The notes beneath the pieces were generated by a model that was not told the DNA's origin, made no database searches, and saw only the letters and a list, made by a program, of their open reading frames with translations. Positions 25,200-37,750 of a stretch of 64,000 nt of DNA are shown one piece after another (position 1 is the stretch's first letter; every line of letters starts with the position of its first letter). The translations under genes were made by a program, and so were the position numbers. The DNA is taken from assembly GCA_028023455.1 (NCBI GenBank), contig JAQFVV010006641.1:124001-188000 (forward strand), written 5' to 3'. The DNA comes from Epiperipatus broadwayi. Taxonomy: Eukaryota > Onychophora > Udeonychophora > Euonychophora > Peripatidae.

Positions 25200-27376
25200 T
25201 GTAACGGGATAGCGTTACATAGGGTTTAAATCTAGTAAAATTTATGTATTATAATGAGACAAGTCGATGTAAACAAACACACACACACTCAAGCAATACA
25301 AAAGACTCGTAGCATTATATTTGTAACCTTTAATAGTTTTCTTCCCATTTATAAACTACATTTATAAAATACAGATGATAATTGTCTAATTAAATAGTTA
25401 AGGCTTTCACATAAAATTAATAATAGAACATTCTCTAAAATAATATAATAAAGGAAAATATAATATGCTCTAATAAATATTCAAAGTTAATTTCCATTTG
25501 TATACGCCACGGGATATTTAAGATGTTTATTTTTAAATTATAATTTTAGCAAAGGTAAAACTCATAGAAAAGATTTGAGAAAAGATTAAATGCTCGACTT
25601 CTAAAATTAATGTAGATTGTATTGTTCTTGTAAAAACACGCACACGCATGCACTCAAAGTGTGAATGAATAAGGTTTGTTAACTGAGATTGCAACATGAG
25701 ATTGCCGAGACCAAAATTTGCCTTAAGCACAAAGGATTGAGTGAACATTACGTCAAACACGGACCTGAACGACAACTCTTAAAAATATGGAACTCTGGGG
25801 GGAGATTGGATCCTAAGATAAGGATCACCTCTTATAAATATCAAACGAAATCTATTCAATGGCTTTTTTTTCTCTTTTTATTATTATTATCGTTCTTACT
25901 TTTATTATTATTGCTGTTGTTGTGTTTTTTTTTGGTTGCTGTTATCATTATTGATATCGTTGCTGAAAGAGTTCCTCACTTAATGTGTTTACTTAATATA
26001 GCGTGACATAGAATAATATTCTTCCAGTTCGCCGTATCCAAATCCAAGATGATCATTATGAAATTAATACTGAGAGCGTCGATTGTCATGAAGGGCTAGA
26101 AAACCCTTCAGTGATTGATCGACGCTCCGCCACCGAATATCTCCGAAGCTATGGAAATTCAAGAACATCTCCACGTGAAATTAATGCTCCAACCTAACAA
26201 TTATGTTCCGAGAAATACCAACATCGTCCAGACCATGCTATGCTCACTTTAAATAAACAAATCACTTCATCATGAAAGCCATCTCCCACGTTCAAATCCT
26301 CGTTTCACTCGAAGCAGCGGAAGTCAAAATCAAATCCTAGGTAAATAGTTTATTTTATATTATGTTTCATTCACTCAATTCGTAAACTCTTAAAGGCAAT
26401 CTCATAGTTAACTAACTCACACTTGCGTAAATAAATCATAAAATTTGCTGTAACATTTAATCTATTATTGCAATCTATCGTAATCGTAGGACTTTCAAAA
26501 CATGAACTTTGAACTTAAGTAAAATCTAATAAACCATAATCCGTATTCTCAAAATGTAAAAGGAAACTTGTATTTATCATTCATACTTTATTATGTTTAA
26601 TATGTTTCTCTGCGAGCGTGAATGTGTGTGTGCGTGTGCGAATAAAATTCAAATTAATATTTATATTCAATAAATTCGTTCAGTATATAAACAAGTCGAG
26701 CATTTCTCAAGTCTTTTCATACAATTAAAGTCTTATATCATTTACTCTTGATCGTTCATAAATTTATCGTTAAATTATATTTATTTAGATTTAGATTTAT
26801 TTTCAATGTTTCTTTTAAATGTAATATGCCAACATCGTGCCGTGAGTCACGATGTTTATTTATTTTCCCTTAGTTAAGATAGACTTAAGAATTGGGCGGG
26901 TCTATGATAAATATATAAACAAATGTCAAACAATTATATTGAGTCTAGCATATAAGGGGGATGATCTTATAAGCCTAATTGTTCGGGGCATAAACGAACC
27001 GTTGTATTGGTCACAAACAACCAATAATCAAGTCTAGTGCTAGGATCAATCAGTTAGCAAACTAAAACTTCTTTCCCATTAGTGAACTGTGCGTCTTTTC
27101 CATAAGGAGTTGTCTTTGAAACAATCATATAACGGCCCTGAGTAACCTTATTGGTCCATGCTGGGAGTTTGAGCTGGTGGGCGGGATTAGACTTCGAAAT
27201 CGTTTTGATGTGATGTAAGGTGATGCGAGTAATTAAATTCCACTTAAATAATCGTATCTGGCGCCCCCTTGTGTGGATAGTAAAGAACTATCGATATAAG
27301 TAAATAAATAAAGCTTTACGCTATGTCATGTTTATTTCGAAGCCCGTAATCTCGGTATGTAAGCGAGGGGTCGGTT

Positions 27377-27379
<3 letters not shown>
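25200..27379 (+). mobile_element. E1: 2.18-kb LTR-like element with TGTAAC/GTTACA ends
   Basis: The element begins TGTAACGGGATAGCG and ends GGTCGGTTACA. It splits a (TA)n, and ATAT lies immediately on both sides, compatible with a 4-bp target duplication. TG...CA ends with a short inverted repeat are the hallmark of long terminal repeats. AATAAA signals lie near 27309, and the interior is richer in G, C and CpG than its surroundings (for example near 26040-26340 and 27130-27270). It contains a strong hairpin at 26074-26127. The frames at 25533-25775, 25689-26006 and 26852-27037 match nothing I recognise. It is most likely a solo LTR; a non-autonomous DNA transposon is the alternative. Confidence 0.65.
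26074..26127. other. Strong two-part stem-loop inside E1
   Basis: The outer stem pairs GAGCGTCGAT with ATCGACGCTC. The inner stem pairs GAAGGG with CCCTTC around the loop CTAGAAAA. The two stems are separated by small internal loops. GC-rich stems stand out sharply in this AT-rich window. Confidence 0.85.

Positions 27380-27405
<26 letters not shown>
27380..27405. repeat. (TA)n at the right edge of element E1
   Basis: This continues the alternating tract interrupted by E1 and leads into the Penelope reverse transcriptase remnant. Confidence 0.9.
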
Positions 27406-27414
<9 letters not shown>

Positions 27415-27440
27415 CAGTATTTAAAAGCTTATAAAGAATT

Positions 27441-28351
27441 TATCCCTCTGCTGCAGTATGTCCTAGAATATTTTCAAATATAAAATTGCATAAAGAAAAA
27501 GAACCATTACATTTAATAATTGATTTTGGGGGTGCTTTCTATTATAAAACATGTAAATTAATTGAGAAAATGTTACAAGAAATTCTTGGTTTTGGTATGT
27601 ATACAATACATTCATCATTTGACTTCATTGGTAAAATTAATAATGTTGTTATTGATAATTATGATGTAATTTCTACCTTTGATATCAGTGAAATGTACAG
27701 ATCAATTGACAGAATGACTTCTATTGAAATAATTAAGAATGCATTGAAATTTTAAAATGTTAACGTTAAAATAATAAAATTTATTACTGAAACATTAAAC
27801 TTTATTGATAGAAACATTATGCAATTTTAAAGCACAAATTTTATAAAATGAATAATGGGTGGCCAATGGGACTTCCTACAGTTGCCCAGATATGTAATTT
27901 TGTTATATCTACATATGGAGAAAATATTTTTAAAAAGGATCATTATCAGAAAGATATTATTTTATACAATTGATATGTTGATGTTGTTTTTGTTTGTGGA
28001 AAGCCAAATGCTATTAATGATTTGTTCAAGAAATTAAATAATATAAAGAGCTTAAAGTGGATTAAAACAGATGAAAATTTAATGAGTATACAATTTTTAG
28101 ATCTCAAAATAACCAGAAACAAGGATAAACTGGATTACTATATGACTCTTAAACCAATAGCAAAAAAAGGATATATTTCATATGAATCAAAAGTACCAAT
28201 GTCACATAAAATGGCAGGTTTGAAATCTTTTTTATTTAGAAATGATAACCTTTGTAAATATGCATCAGATAAAACTAAAAATATTGAAACTTATTATAAT
28301 AAATTGTTAAAAGTTGGATACAATTATGATTCTGTTTATTATACTATTTAA
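27441..28351 (+). pseudogene. Penelope-like reverse transcriptase core (decayed)
   Basis: In order, the translation gives YPSAAVCPRIFSNIKLHKE (family consensus PRIYGLPKIHK), YTIHSSFDFIGKI, the motif A region YDVISTFDISEMYRSI with its catalytic Asp, NNGWPMGLPTVAQICNF (family consensus NGVPMGSPL), and YVDVVF in place of the catalytic YxDD box near 27974. It then continues with FLDLKITRN and VPMSHKMAGLKSFLFRND. The element would reverse-transcribe its RNA at nicked chromosomal DNA. It is dead: a TAA at 27753, a frameshift near 27830, a TGA at 27971 directly before the YVDV box, a TAA at 28349, and loss of the second catalytic Asp. The Penelope N-terminal region is not adjacent here. Confidence 0.85.
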
Positions 28352-28906
28352 AATTTTACTTATAAATATAAAAATAATAAAAGTGTTAATTCTTCTGATA
28401 AAAAATTGTGGATATCAATATCATATATTTCAAATCAGCAGGCAAGTTTCATTAAGAAAATTTATAAAAGAATATGTGATATTGCATTTTATGCACCACC
28501 TACATTAAATAAATTAATAAACAATTCAAAGGATAAAATTTTATTTACAAATAAAAATTGTATCATTTACAAATGGACATGTGTGTGTGGCCATGGATAT
28601 ATAGGTGAATCGAAGTGCATGTTGGAAAAAAGAACAAAGGAACACTTATTGTTATTTAAAAGGGTTCAAAATACAAAACAAAATTTTATAAATAATGATA
28701 ATTTATCAGCTTCTGTCTTTTATGACCATAATAAATCATGTATATATGGTTTCGATTTTAATTATAACAACGTAAAAGTATTGGAAATTGAAAGAAATAA
28801 TAATAAAAAGAAATTTAAAGAGGCAATGTTGATATGTAAATACAAGCAACATTTGGTTAATAGGCAAGCAGCAAACATTAAGATCACAGAATTATGGGAA
28901 AGTTGA
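28352..28906 (+). pseudogene. Penelope-like GIY-YIG endonuclease domain (open frame, same element)
   Basis: After the TAA at 28349 the same frame stays open to a TGA at 28904. The stretch from the Met at 28406 is 166 residues. It contains the linker SISYISNQQASFIKKIYKRI and NNSKDKI, then the endonuclease domain: IIY at residues 53-55 (GIY equivalent), a Cys-X-Cys at 59-61, YIG at 65-67, a conserved Arg at 76 in EKRTKEH, and a C-terminal KYKQHLVNRQAANIK helix. The domain nicks target DNA in the family. Motif residues look preserved although the upstream polymerase is broken. It is probably not expressed independently, as no promoter is visible. Confidence 0.85.
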
Positions 28907-29709
28907 CATCATACAATTATGGGAAAGCTGACATTTTAAACGTGATAGTTGACAAAGCCACAAGTTGGTTGAAAGCGTCTAAGTGACGGTTATACATATA
29001 TTTTTATAAGCTTTTAAATACTGTATTTTTAAATATTTATTTATAAATTTGCGTATATTATTTTGAAGAAATACAGACATCGATTTATATATATATTGTG
29101 TAGAAGCCTTCAAGAAGAAAACATTCCTGGAAATGATGAACTGAAAAAAAAAGTTCACCACCTAAGAATAAAACCAGGGTTAAATTTTTTTGTGTGCATG
29201 CTGCATTTTTCATTTATTTAAAAAATAAACAATTTTTGTAACGATTTATAATTTTGAATTATTTCATTAATTTAATATATTTTGAAACATGTTTTTTTTT
29301 TTTTCAATCATTTATTTTTTTCTCCAATTTTAACAAAAAAACATTAAGCTAATTTAAAGATGGTTATCATTGATTTTAAAAATGCTATTATTCCAACTTT
29401 GCTTATTTAAAGAAATAATGAATTAAAACATAGTTAATTTAATGAATAGAAATCAACTGGTTAATATGATTTTTCTAAAACTATATTTGTTTAATAATAT
29501 GAATGTTTAAAATTTTATACTATCATGTCATTGTTTTTTTATTATTATTCAGTTATTAAATAATTGATTAAAATATTGTTAGTCTTAATGTCTTATTTTT
29601 ACACTTATCTGTTACATGAATTGGCAGTGTGTGTGACTTGATTTCAATACAGTTTATTGTTCAAGGACTTGTTAAATTATCCTAATAAAACTGAATCCAT
29701 GAATTATTT

Positions 29710-29714
<5 letters not shown>
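28907..29714. other. Unassigned DNA, including the likely 3' untranslated part of the Penelope copy
   Basis: An imperfect repeat of ATTATGGGAAAGYTGACAT spans the stop codon region (28892-28936). The remainder is AT-rich and featureless apart from a minus-strand chance frame at 28979-29161. Confidence 0.45.

Positions 29715-29797
<83 letters not shown>
29715..29797. repeat. (TA)n microsatellite with one phase break
   Basis: Two TA runs are joined by TATAATTATA near 29750. It lies immediately upstream of a 26-bp tandem repeat. Confidence 0.95.
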
Positions 29798-29799
<2 letters not shown>

Positions 29800-29802
29800 C
29801 TT

Positions 29803-29892
29803 AAAACAAACTCTTAACAAGATTTCGCAAAACAAACTTTTAACAAGATTTCGCAAAACAAACTCTTAACAAGCTTAAGAGTTTGTTTTGCG
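29803..29892. repeat. 26-bp tandem repeat ending in a perfect 18-bp-arm hairpin
   Basis: The unit AAAACAAACTCTTAACAAG-ATTTCGC occurs at 29803-29828 and 29829-29854, with a third partial copy from 29855. The third copy turns back on itself: CGCAAAACAAACTCTTAA at 29852-29869 is followed by the loop CAAGC and its exact inverse at 29875-29892. Confidence 0.92.
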
Positions 29893-30344
29893 AACTCTAT
29901 ATATAACATTTGTAAACGAGCTTTATTAAAATTAAGTCGTGTGACATCTGACTTGATTTTTTTATCAATTTGTTCAAAATTATTTAGAATAAGGTGTTAT
30001 ATTTATTTTTTATCTCTTGCTCACAGTGACAGATTATAGACTTCTTGATTCTTGAGCTACGTTAGTGCATAAAAGTTAGTTATAGGGATGTTTGGGCCAT
30101 GTTGGAGATTTGGAGATCCAGATGATAATTCTGGTTGGTGAAAACAAATCATGATTTAAGTTCATACACTACATTTTATTTTATTTTATTAGAAATTCGG
30201 TTAATAGTTTTACAATGCATTAATGGTGTTATATGACCAGGGCATTGATTATGATCAGCATATTTCAGTATATCAGCATTTTTTTTAATATTCTGATGGA
30301 TTCACACTTAAATCCATGCATCCAATTATTTGTTTACATAATAT

Positions 30345-30540
30345 GCTTCATGTTTTTCAATGGCTAGATAGTTCAAAATATTAATTTTTCTAATATCAGG
30401 ATCATATCCAGATGAGACAATCTCTAAAAATATAATATGAGAGAAACCATTAAGATAATAAAAATAGCAAATTGTATCAATAATCATGATAAACAAAAGC
30501 TTCCTTTTATTTGGAATTTTTTTTAAAAAAAAAAACATAT
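30345..30540 (+). pseudogene. Penelope-like element C-terminal tail fragment
   Basis: The plus-strand translation reads INFSNIRIISR, then MRETIKIIKIANCINNHDKQ and KLPFIWNFF. It matches the tail of the copy at 15.0-15.5 kb (IDFSSNRIISR ... EILKSPDCINKRDD ... LPPIWKDFF) in the same order. At least two stops interrupt it. Only the last ~60 codons remain and no GIY-YIG motif is left. The 70-codon minus-strand frame here is the shadow in the opposite strand, just as at 14991-15194. Confidence 0.6.
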
Positions 30541-30755
30541 TACCCTAAATATTTTCTGATTTGTATTTTTTATTTTTATATATCTATTTTTTAGATTGGG
30601 TGAATATTAACATTGTTATCAAGCAGCATTTAGATCAACTCTACAAATAAATATTCTATTTATCATCTGGTTGATCGCTTGTATACCAAACCAAAACTTT
30701 GGTACATTAATTATAAAAATAATATTTGGATGAACCAGAAAAGTATATTATTTAT

Positions 30756-32439
<1,684 letters not shown>

Positions 32440-32620
32440 CCAAAACTGTCTAACACTATACTAGTAAAAATAAAAATGCAAAACCATAAAACAATACAAT
32501 ACTAGATTAAATACAAAATTTTACCAAAATCCTTACACAACCATGGTTTCATCTACTACAAATAGACCTTCTCAAGTGAAAATCAAACTAAAAGAAAACA
32601 TATATATATATATATATATA

Positions 32621-32638
32621 TGGGAAGGTTTGTTTGTT

Positions 32639-32684
<46 letters not shown>

Positions 32685-32700
32685 CAAACAAACCTTCCCA
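32621..32700. repeat. 80-bp palindrome with (TA)n core
   Basis: Left arm TGGGAAGGTTTGTTTG and right arm CAAACAAACCTTCCCA flank a (TA)n of about 40 bp, with a single mismatch in the stem. A further (TA)n precedes the left arm from 32601. Confidence 0.92.
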
Positions 32701-33886
32701 TAATTCATTTCAAACCCCACCTTCCCTTAATATCAAAAGAAGTCTTCATAAGATTGATAGCCTCAGAATCAAGGAGTTTTATCATCAAAGTCTCCTTTAT
32801 TCTCTTTTTTAAAACAATAATTAAGGATTCATTTTTATGTGAAATATGATCTCCTTATGTGTATATTTCATATTAATTTCATTTGTTAACATGTCAAAAC
32901 ATATCACAATAATTAGAGATCACATATAGTTTACATTTTCATCAGTCAAAACATTGATAGAATATTATATAATATAAGAATTATCCAATTATTACATCTT
33001 TTCAGTAGACATCAATACTTTGTATTCATTAAAAATAGATTTCTTTAAAAATAATATTCAAGACAGTTTAAAAATACATATATTTCAACTAGTTATTTTT
33101 TAGGTAATATAACAGCTTTACTATACAAACATTAATTAAATGATATTATCAAAACAGACATATTATAGTTACTTTATTTTAGATTAAAAAATCATTTCAA
33201 AACATAGTTTGTGTATTAATTTTATCATAAATAAGACTTTTCCAACAGCATAAAACATTTATTTATTTCACTTTTTTACTTTAAACACATCATTCTTAGA
33301 TATAAACTTCATTTACATTAAGGCTTAAAGATAAATTAAATGTAAGATGTTCCATTTGAATCCATATAATAAAGCAGTTATTTTTGCACATAATAAAAAA
33401 ATCTCTAATTTAGCTTTTAATTTAAATGCAAAATATTAATTTGCTTTTTCTTTTTTTTGAACTTAATAACACTATGAGAATGACAATTTCATAAATATTC
33501 TTTTCCTATTAGTTAACTTAAATTTGTTTGAAAAATTACATTTATTATATTAAAGTTATTAAAAATAACTTTTCATACTCTCTGAACATATTAGTTATGT
33601 AAAATTAAAAATCCTTACATAGCATAAAGTCTCCTCCAGTTCTATAATTAAATTGTTATTGGCATTGGGGGCACATTGTACCGACACTTAGATAACTATT
33701 ATCCTTTTCCATAAAAGTCATTGTAATTTTAAATTAAGTTTCAAGTAAAATTCTCTGATATGGAATTACTGGTATTTATTCCATCATTATTTTAAAATAA
33801 ATATTAAATTATACTTTTACAATTTTAATGGAAAATAATAATAATTATAAAAAAATACTATTGTTACAATTAGAAAAAATATATAT
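32701..33886. other. Unassigned AT-rich DNA
   Basis: No gene or known repeat copy was recognised between the palindrome and the start of A3. Confidence 0.5.
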
Positions 33887-36800
33887 TGTACCCTGACTTC
33901 TAGGAAATTTGTAATAATAATAAATTGGTTTAGCTCAAATAAATAATCATGTTCATCTAAAATGTATCTAATCAATAACAACTATATTCTTTAATACCAT
34001 CTATTATTAATTAGTTCAAATTAACAAATAATAATATGGTTTTGTTTCCTAAATTAAATAAATAAATATTTAATAAAATCATGAAAATATAAAGTGAGTT
34101 TACAAGTGGCAAGACGAATACATTGAGCCAATATCCCACAGGATATCACTTCAATGGCATAAGAATACTATCTTCTCTCTTATTACTTTAAAACAATAAA
34201 TCTATAGTACTCCTACATAATTTTATAAAATTAATTAAGTATATGACTTTTAATAAATTAATCTGAATATCTCTATCAAAATGATTTAGCTCAAATTATC
34301 TCAGGTTCTTGTAAAATAATTCTAAATATTTATAACTTTTGTAATTAAGTATGATAAGGGATTTAATATTATTCCCAACTACATCTGACTAATACTACTA
34401 ATAATAAAATAACAATATTAATCTTCAATTTATAATTTAACCTCATATCTTTTCTACTTGTAACATTACTCATGTATATCACATAATAATAATATAATAA
34501 AATCTTCTATTATCCATATGGCATCTTAAGTAAACATATATGGTATGATCTTATAATCTGAGAATATGTGGCAATCATTACTAATATAATTCTGTGTAAG
34601 TATTCTGTGGTTATTCTATGACCATCATAATGATATAATAAATGACATTTCTTAAATAAAAATCATATCAATAAAACATTATAACTTTTAAATAATAGCT
34701 TTATTTATATTGTGCAAATATCATGTCTTAATTTTAATTATCTGTGATTATGTAATAGTGATGTGAAGAAATTAAGTTGACACCAAGATTTATAAACAAA
34801 ACTTAACAAATTTATTAATAAACTTCAACAATAAATTATATACAGTATATACAACATGAATGAATTTTATTTTACTTCCATTTAGGTAATCTCATAAAAA
34901 ATTGATTAAATACAATAAATATAGGATGCAAAAAATATTGCTTTATAAAATAACTATAATCAAAATATTACCATTGTATTTTTATGGCTTCTATTAAGTT
35001 TCTTTAAATCAGTACATTGTAAATATATCATTTAAATTATTAATTCAATATACATTTATCACTTGTTATTTAGTTCTTTTTAAAATACTTTTATTATCCC
35101 ATATAATCATTCTTAACTTATTAATAATGTAAATAATCCTAATTAATAACATATCCATTAACCTAGACTGCTTACTAATCATTAATTTGATGTCAAATAA
35201 TATGTAAGTATTGATGTATTATTATTATAGAATAACTTCTTTATAAAATTATGATCACTTGTATTCTTCAAACGAGATTTACTTATATTTATTTTACTTG
35301 TAAAAAATATGCATTAAAATGGAATCTTTTTAAAACTTAATACTTTAATAATATATTTTAAAACATTCCTTAATCATCATTTATTCACTTGTAATAAATA
35401 ATAATTAATTCCAAATATAAAAAAAAGTTTATGATTCTTTATTAACAAATTATAATCTTGTACTCTTTACACTTACTTATATCATTACTTTAAAACAATA
35501 TAACCCATCATATCTTTTTCAATATCAATTCTGCACTTCGAACTTATTCATTATTTCATATTTTAAAACACTATCCTTTACGATGCAATCCGAGCAATAT
35601 CGGTAACATATAAACATGTAGGTATATGGAATAAGTCAGACTTTAATTCAATAGCACTTCTATTAAATAACCATCATGGTAACAGTGTATCATAAAATGA
35701 GATATGACTTACTTATCTCATCACTTCTACTAATAAACATAATGTCCAAGCTATTTATTCAGCTCTATGAAACATTAAAACTTCAACATACAGAAAATAA
35801 AACTACCATGGACATATACAAGCTATAGGGCTAATGTTATCTATACTTGCATAACAACCACCATTGTCTACAATTATTCCCATATAAATAAATCCTACAT
35901 AAAAATATTCTCTTGGTTCCATTTAAATTTATACCAAGCTTACATTGCTAAATCCACTCCTACATTCTAAATTTATGTCTAAAATAACCATCTAACCAAT
36001 CAATAGGAAATATTTATTTTATCTCTTAGTAACTTTAAACATAAATACAAACAATCAGTATAGATATCCCAGTTTATTATTTTGATCACTTAAAATAAAC
36101 ATTAAATTCAGTTATAATAGAATCATATACTTATATTTTTCTTATATTAAAATGGACTTATAATATTACTAAAAGTATGTATATCTTTAACATGAATAAA
36201 GAAATTACAAGCTATGTGTATGCATTGTGTTTTTCATGTTTATTTCATACATCCACACTAAAATATACAGTAATAAAATACATAATAAAATGATCAATAC
36301 TCCTATAATTGTTACCATCAATAATACGTCTTCATTGTCGATTATTCTATTAATATTTCTGGATCATGAACTAAATAAAACATTATTTAAATATCACTCA
36401 TTCCACATCATCATACTTTAAAAATATTAAACTTCTTTTTTAAAAATTATTAAAGATTTTTTTATAATAATTAATCACTAGGTTAGTAAATAATTTAATG
36501 TCCTATGTTCCTACCCTATTTCTATTCTATAAGCATTATTATAAAAGTTAGTAAAATAAGATTTAAAATCATATTTATGAAAATGTCCTTTTCCTCCTGT
36601 ACAGCATTTGTTGACAAAAACACCTCTCTTTAATGCCAAAAAAATCATGCAAGCCTCCAATGGTTCCACTTTCACAACATACGACAATTCTTTTTAAGAA
36701 TAAAGAAAATAAAACAAAATCAAGTCGACTTGTAAAATGTTCCACTTGTAATACAAATAGTTCAGTGTTCTTCTTTTATTTCCAACAATAATTGTTAAAT

Positions 36801-37750
36801 ACATTTTTAAACCTCTATTACGACATATATCTTCTAAAATTTTACTGCTTTCAGTTAAATTTTCCACTGGTCAATGTTTCTTGATACAACAACCATCAGC
36901 ATTCATGGTATTTATTATATAGTTTTAAATATTTTTATAAATAATTTTTGAATATCTTTTGTATATTCAGCATACAACAACTCACTTATTTCAAAGATTT
37001 TTCCAATGTAATATAAATTATTTTACCTGTAATATTCATTTTTAGTTGTTTTTTTTTTTAAATTGTATTTTTTAAAAAATCAATTTTCAATATTCCTTCA
37101 TAAGGAAATATTTCAGCATCTTATATAAGTATTATTTTTACGTTAAAAGTTTTTTTTAAAAGAAAAACTATTCTATTTTCCAATAGTTTTCCAGAATAAA
37201 AGATTTCATATTTTTACTTTCCATCTTTGATGAGCTTTTCTGAATCTTTTCTATGAAGGTCTATTTATTAAATTTACTATTAAGTTAGCATGACTGCTTA
37301 AAAGAGGCAAAATTATGTGCCTAGTAGAAAAATAATAATTCAATATTTTCATCCATAAATTTAAATTCAGTGATGACTTCTTCATGTTTAAGTTGATGAT
37401 AAATTAGATGTAATAAATTAGCAGACAAGGAATTACTTAACTTTTTAGCCACACATCTCTATATCACACAATCTTATGATAATAAATTAATATCCCTTCT
37501 TTTTAGAATTTAAAATAATAAAATTGACTATTACTAATATATGTAATTAACTAAAGTTGTAGTAATAATAACAACAATAGTAAGAATAATAATAATAGCA
37601 ATCTGCAAAATTTGTGCAGCTCTTTTATACTCAAGCCTCCTACACATTTGATTGGTCAAATTAAACAATGCTTACTTCCAACTACCCTGGGAAAACAATG
37701 CTGGATTATAGTTAAAACAAAAAATAATTTACTAAATATTTATTTTTTAT
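33887..37750 (+). mobile_element. Family A copy A3: long non-coding LTR-like repeat
   Basis: It starts TGTACCCTGACTTCTAGG with ATAT just before it, and follows A1 in order. Shared blocks are CAATATCCCACAGGATATCA near 34131 with CAATGGCATAAGAATACTAT after it, TATGATAAGGGATTT near 34350, GTGGCAATCATTA near 34569, AACTTAACAAATTTATTAAT near 34800, and a region near 35690-35930 containing CTATTTATTCAGCTCT, TATAGGGCTAATGTTA and TTCTCTTGGTTCC. The last shared feature I can place is an ATTGGTCAA motif near 37650, also present at 6127 in A1. The right end is not resolved. No protein frame is credible, including the 64-codon frame at 36227. Confidence 0.55.

Noticed and set aside
25689-26006. 105-codon plus-strand frame in E1 and its 80-codon minus-strand neighbour
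   Set aside because: The second half is poly-Leu from T-rich sequence and the first half matches no known domain. E1 has LTR-like ends, so coding is not expected.
27245-27275. TGGCGCCCCC near the end of E1 as a possible primer-binding site
   Set aside because: It lies inside the proposed TG...CA boundaries, only about 110 bp from the end, and does not extend convincingly into a tRNA 3'-end complement.
30326-30538. 70-codon minus-strand frame resembling the frame at 14991-15194
   Set aside because: The similarity between the two frames is a mirror of the real similarity between Penelope tails on the opposite strand.
36227-36421. 64-codon frame in A3
   Set aside because: It is Ile/Asn/Ser/His-rich with no motif, and its counterpart in A1 is not open, so it is not conserved coding.
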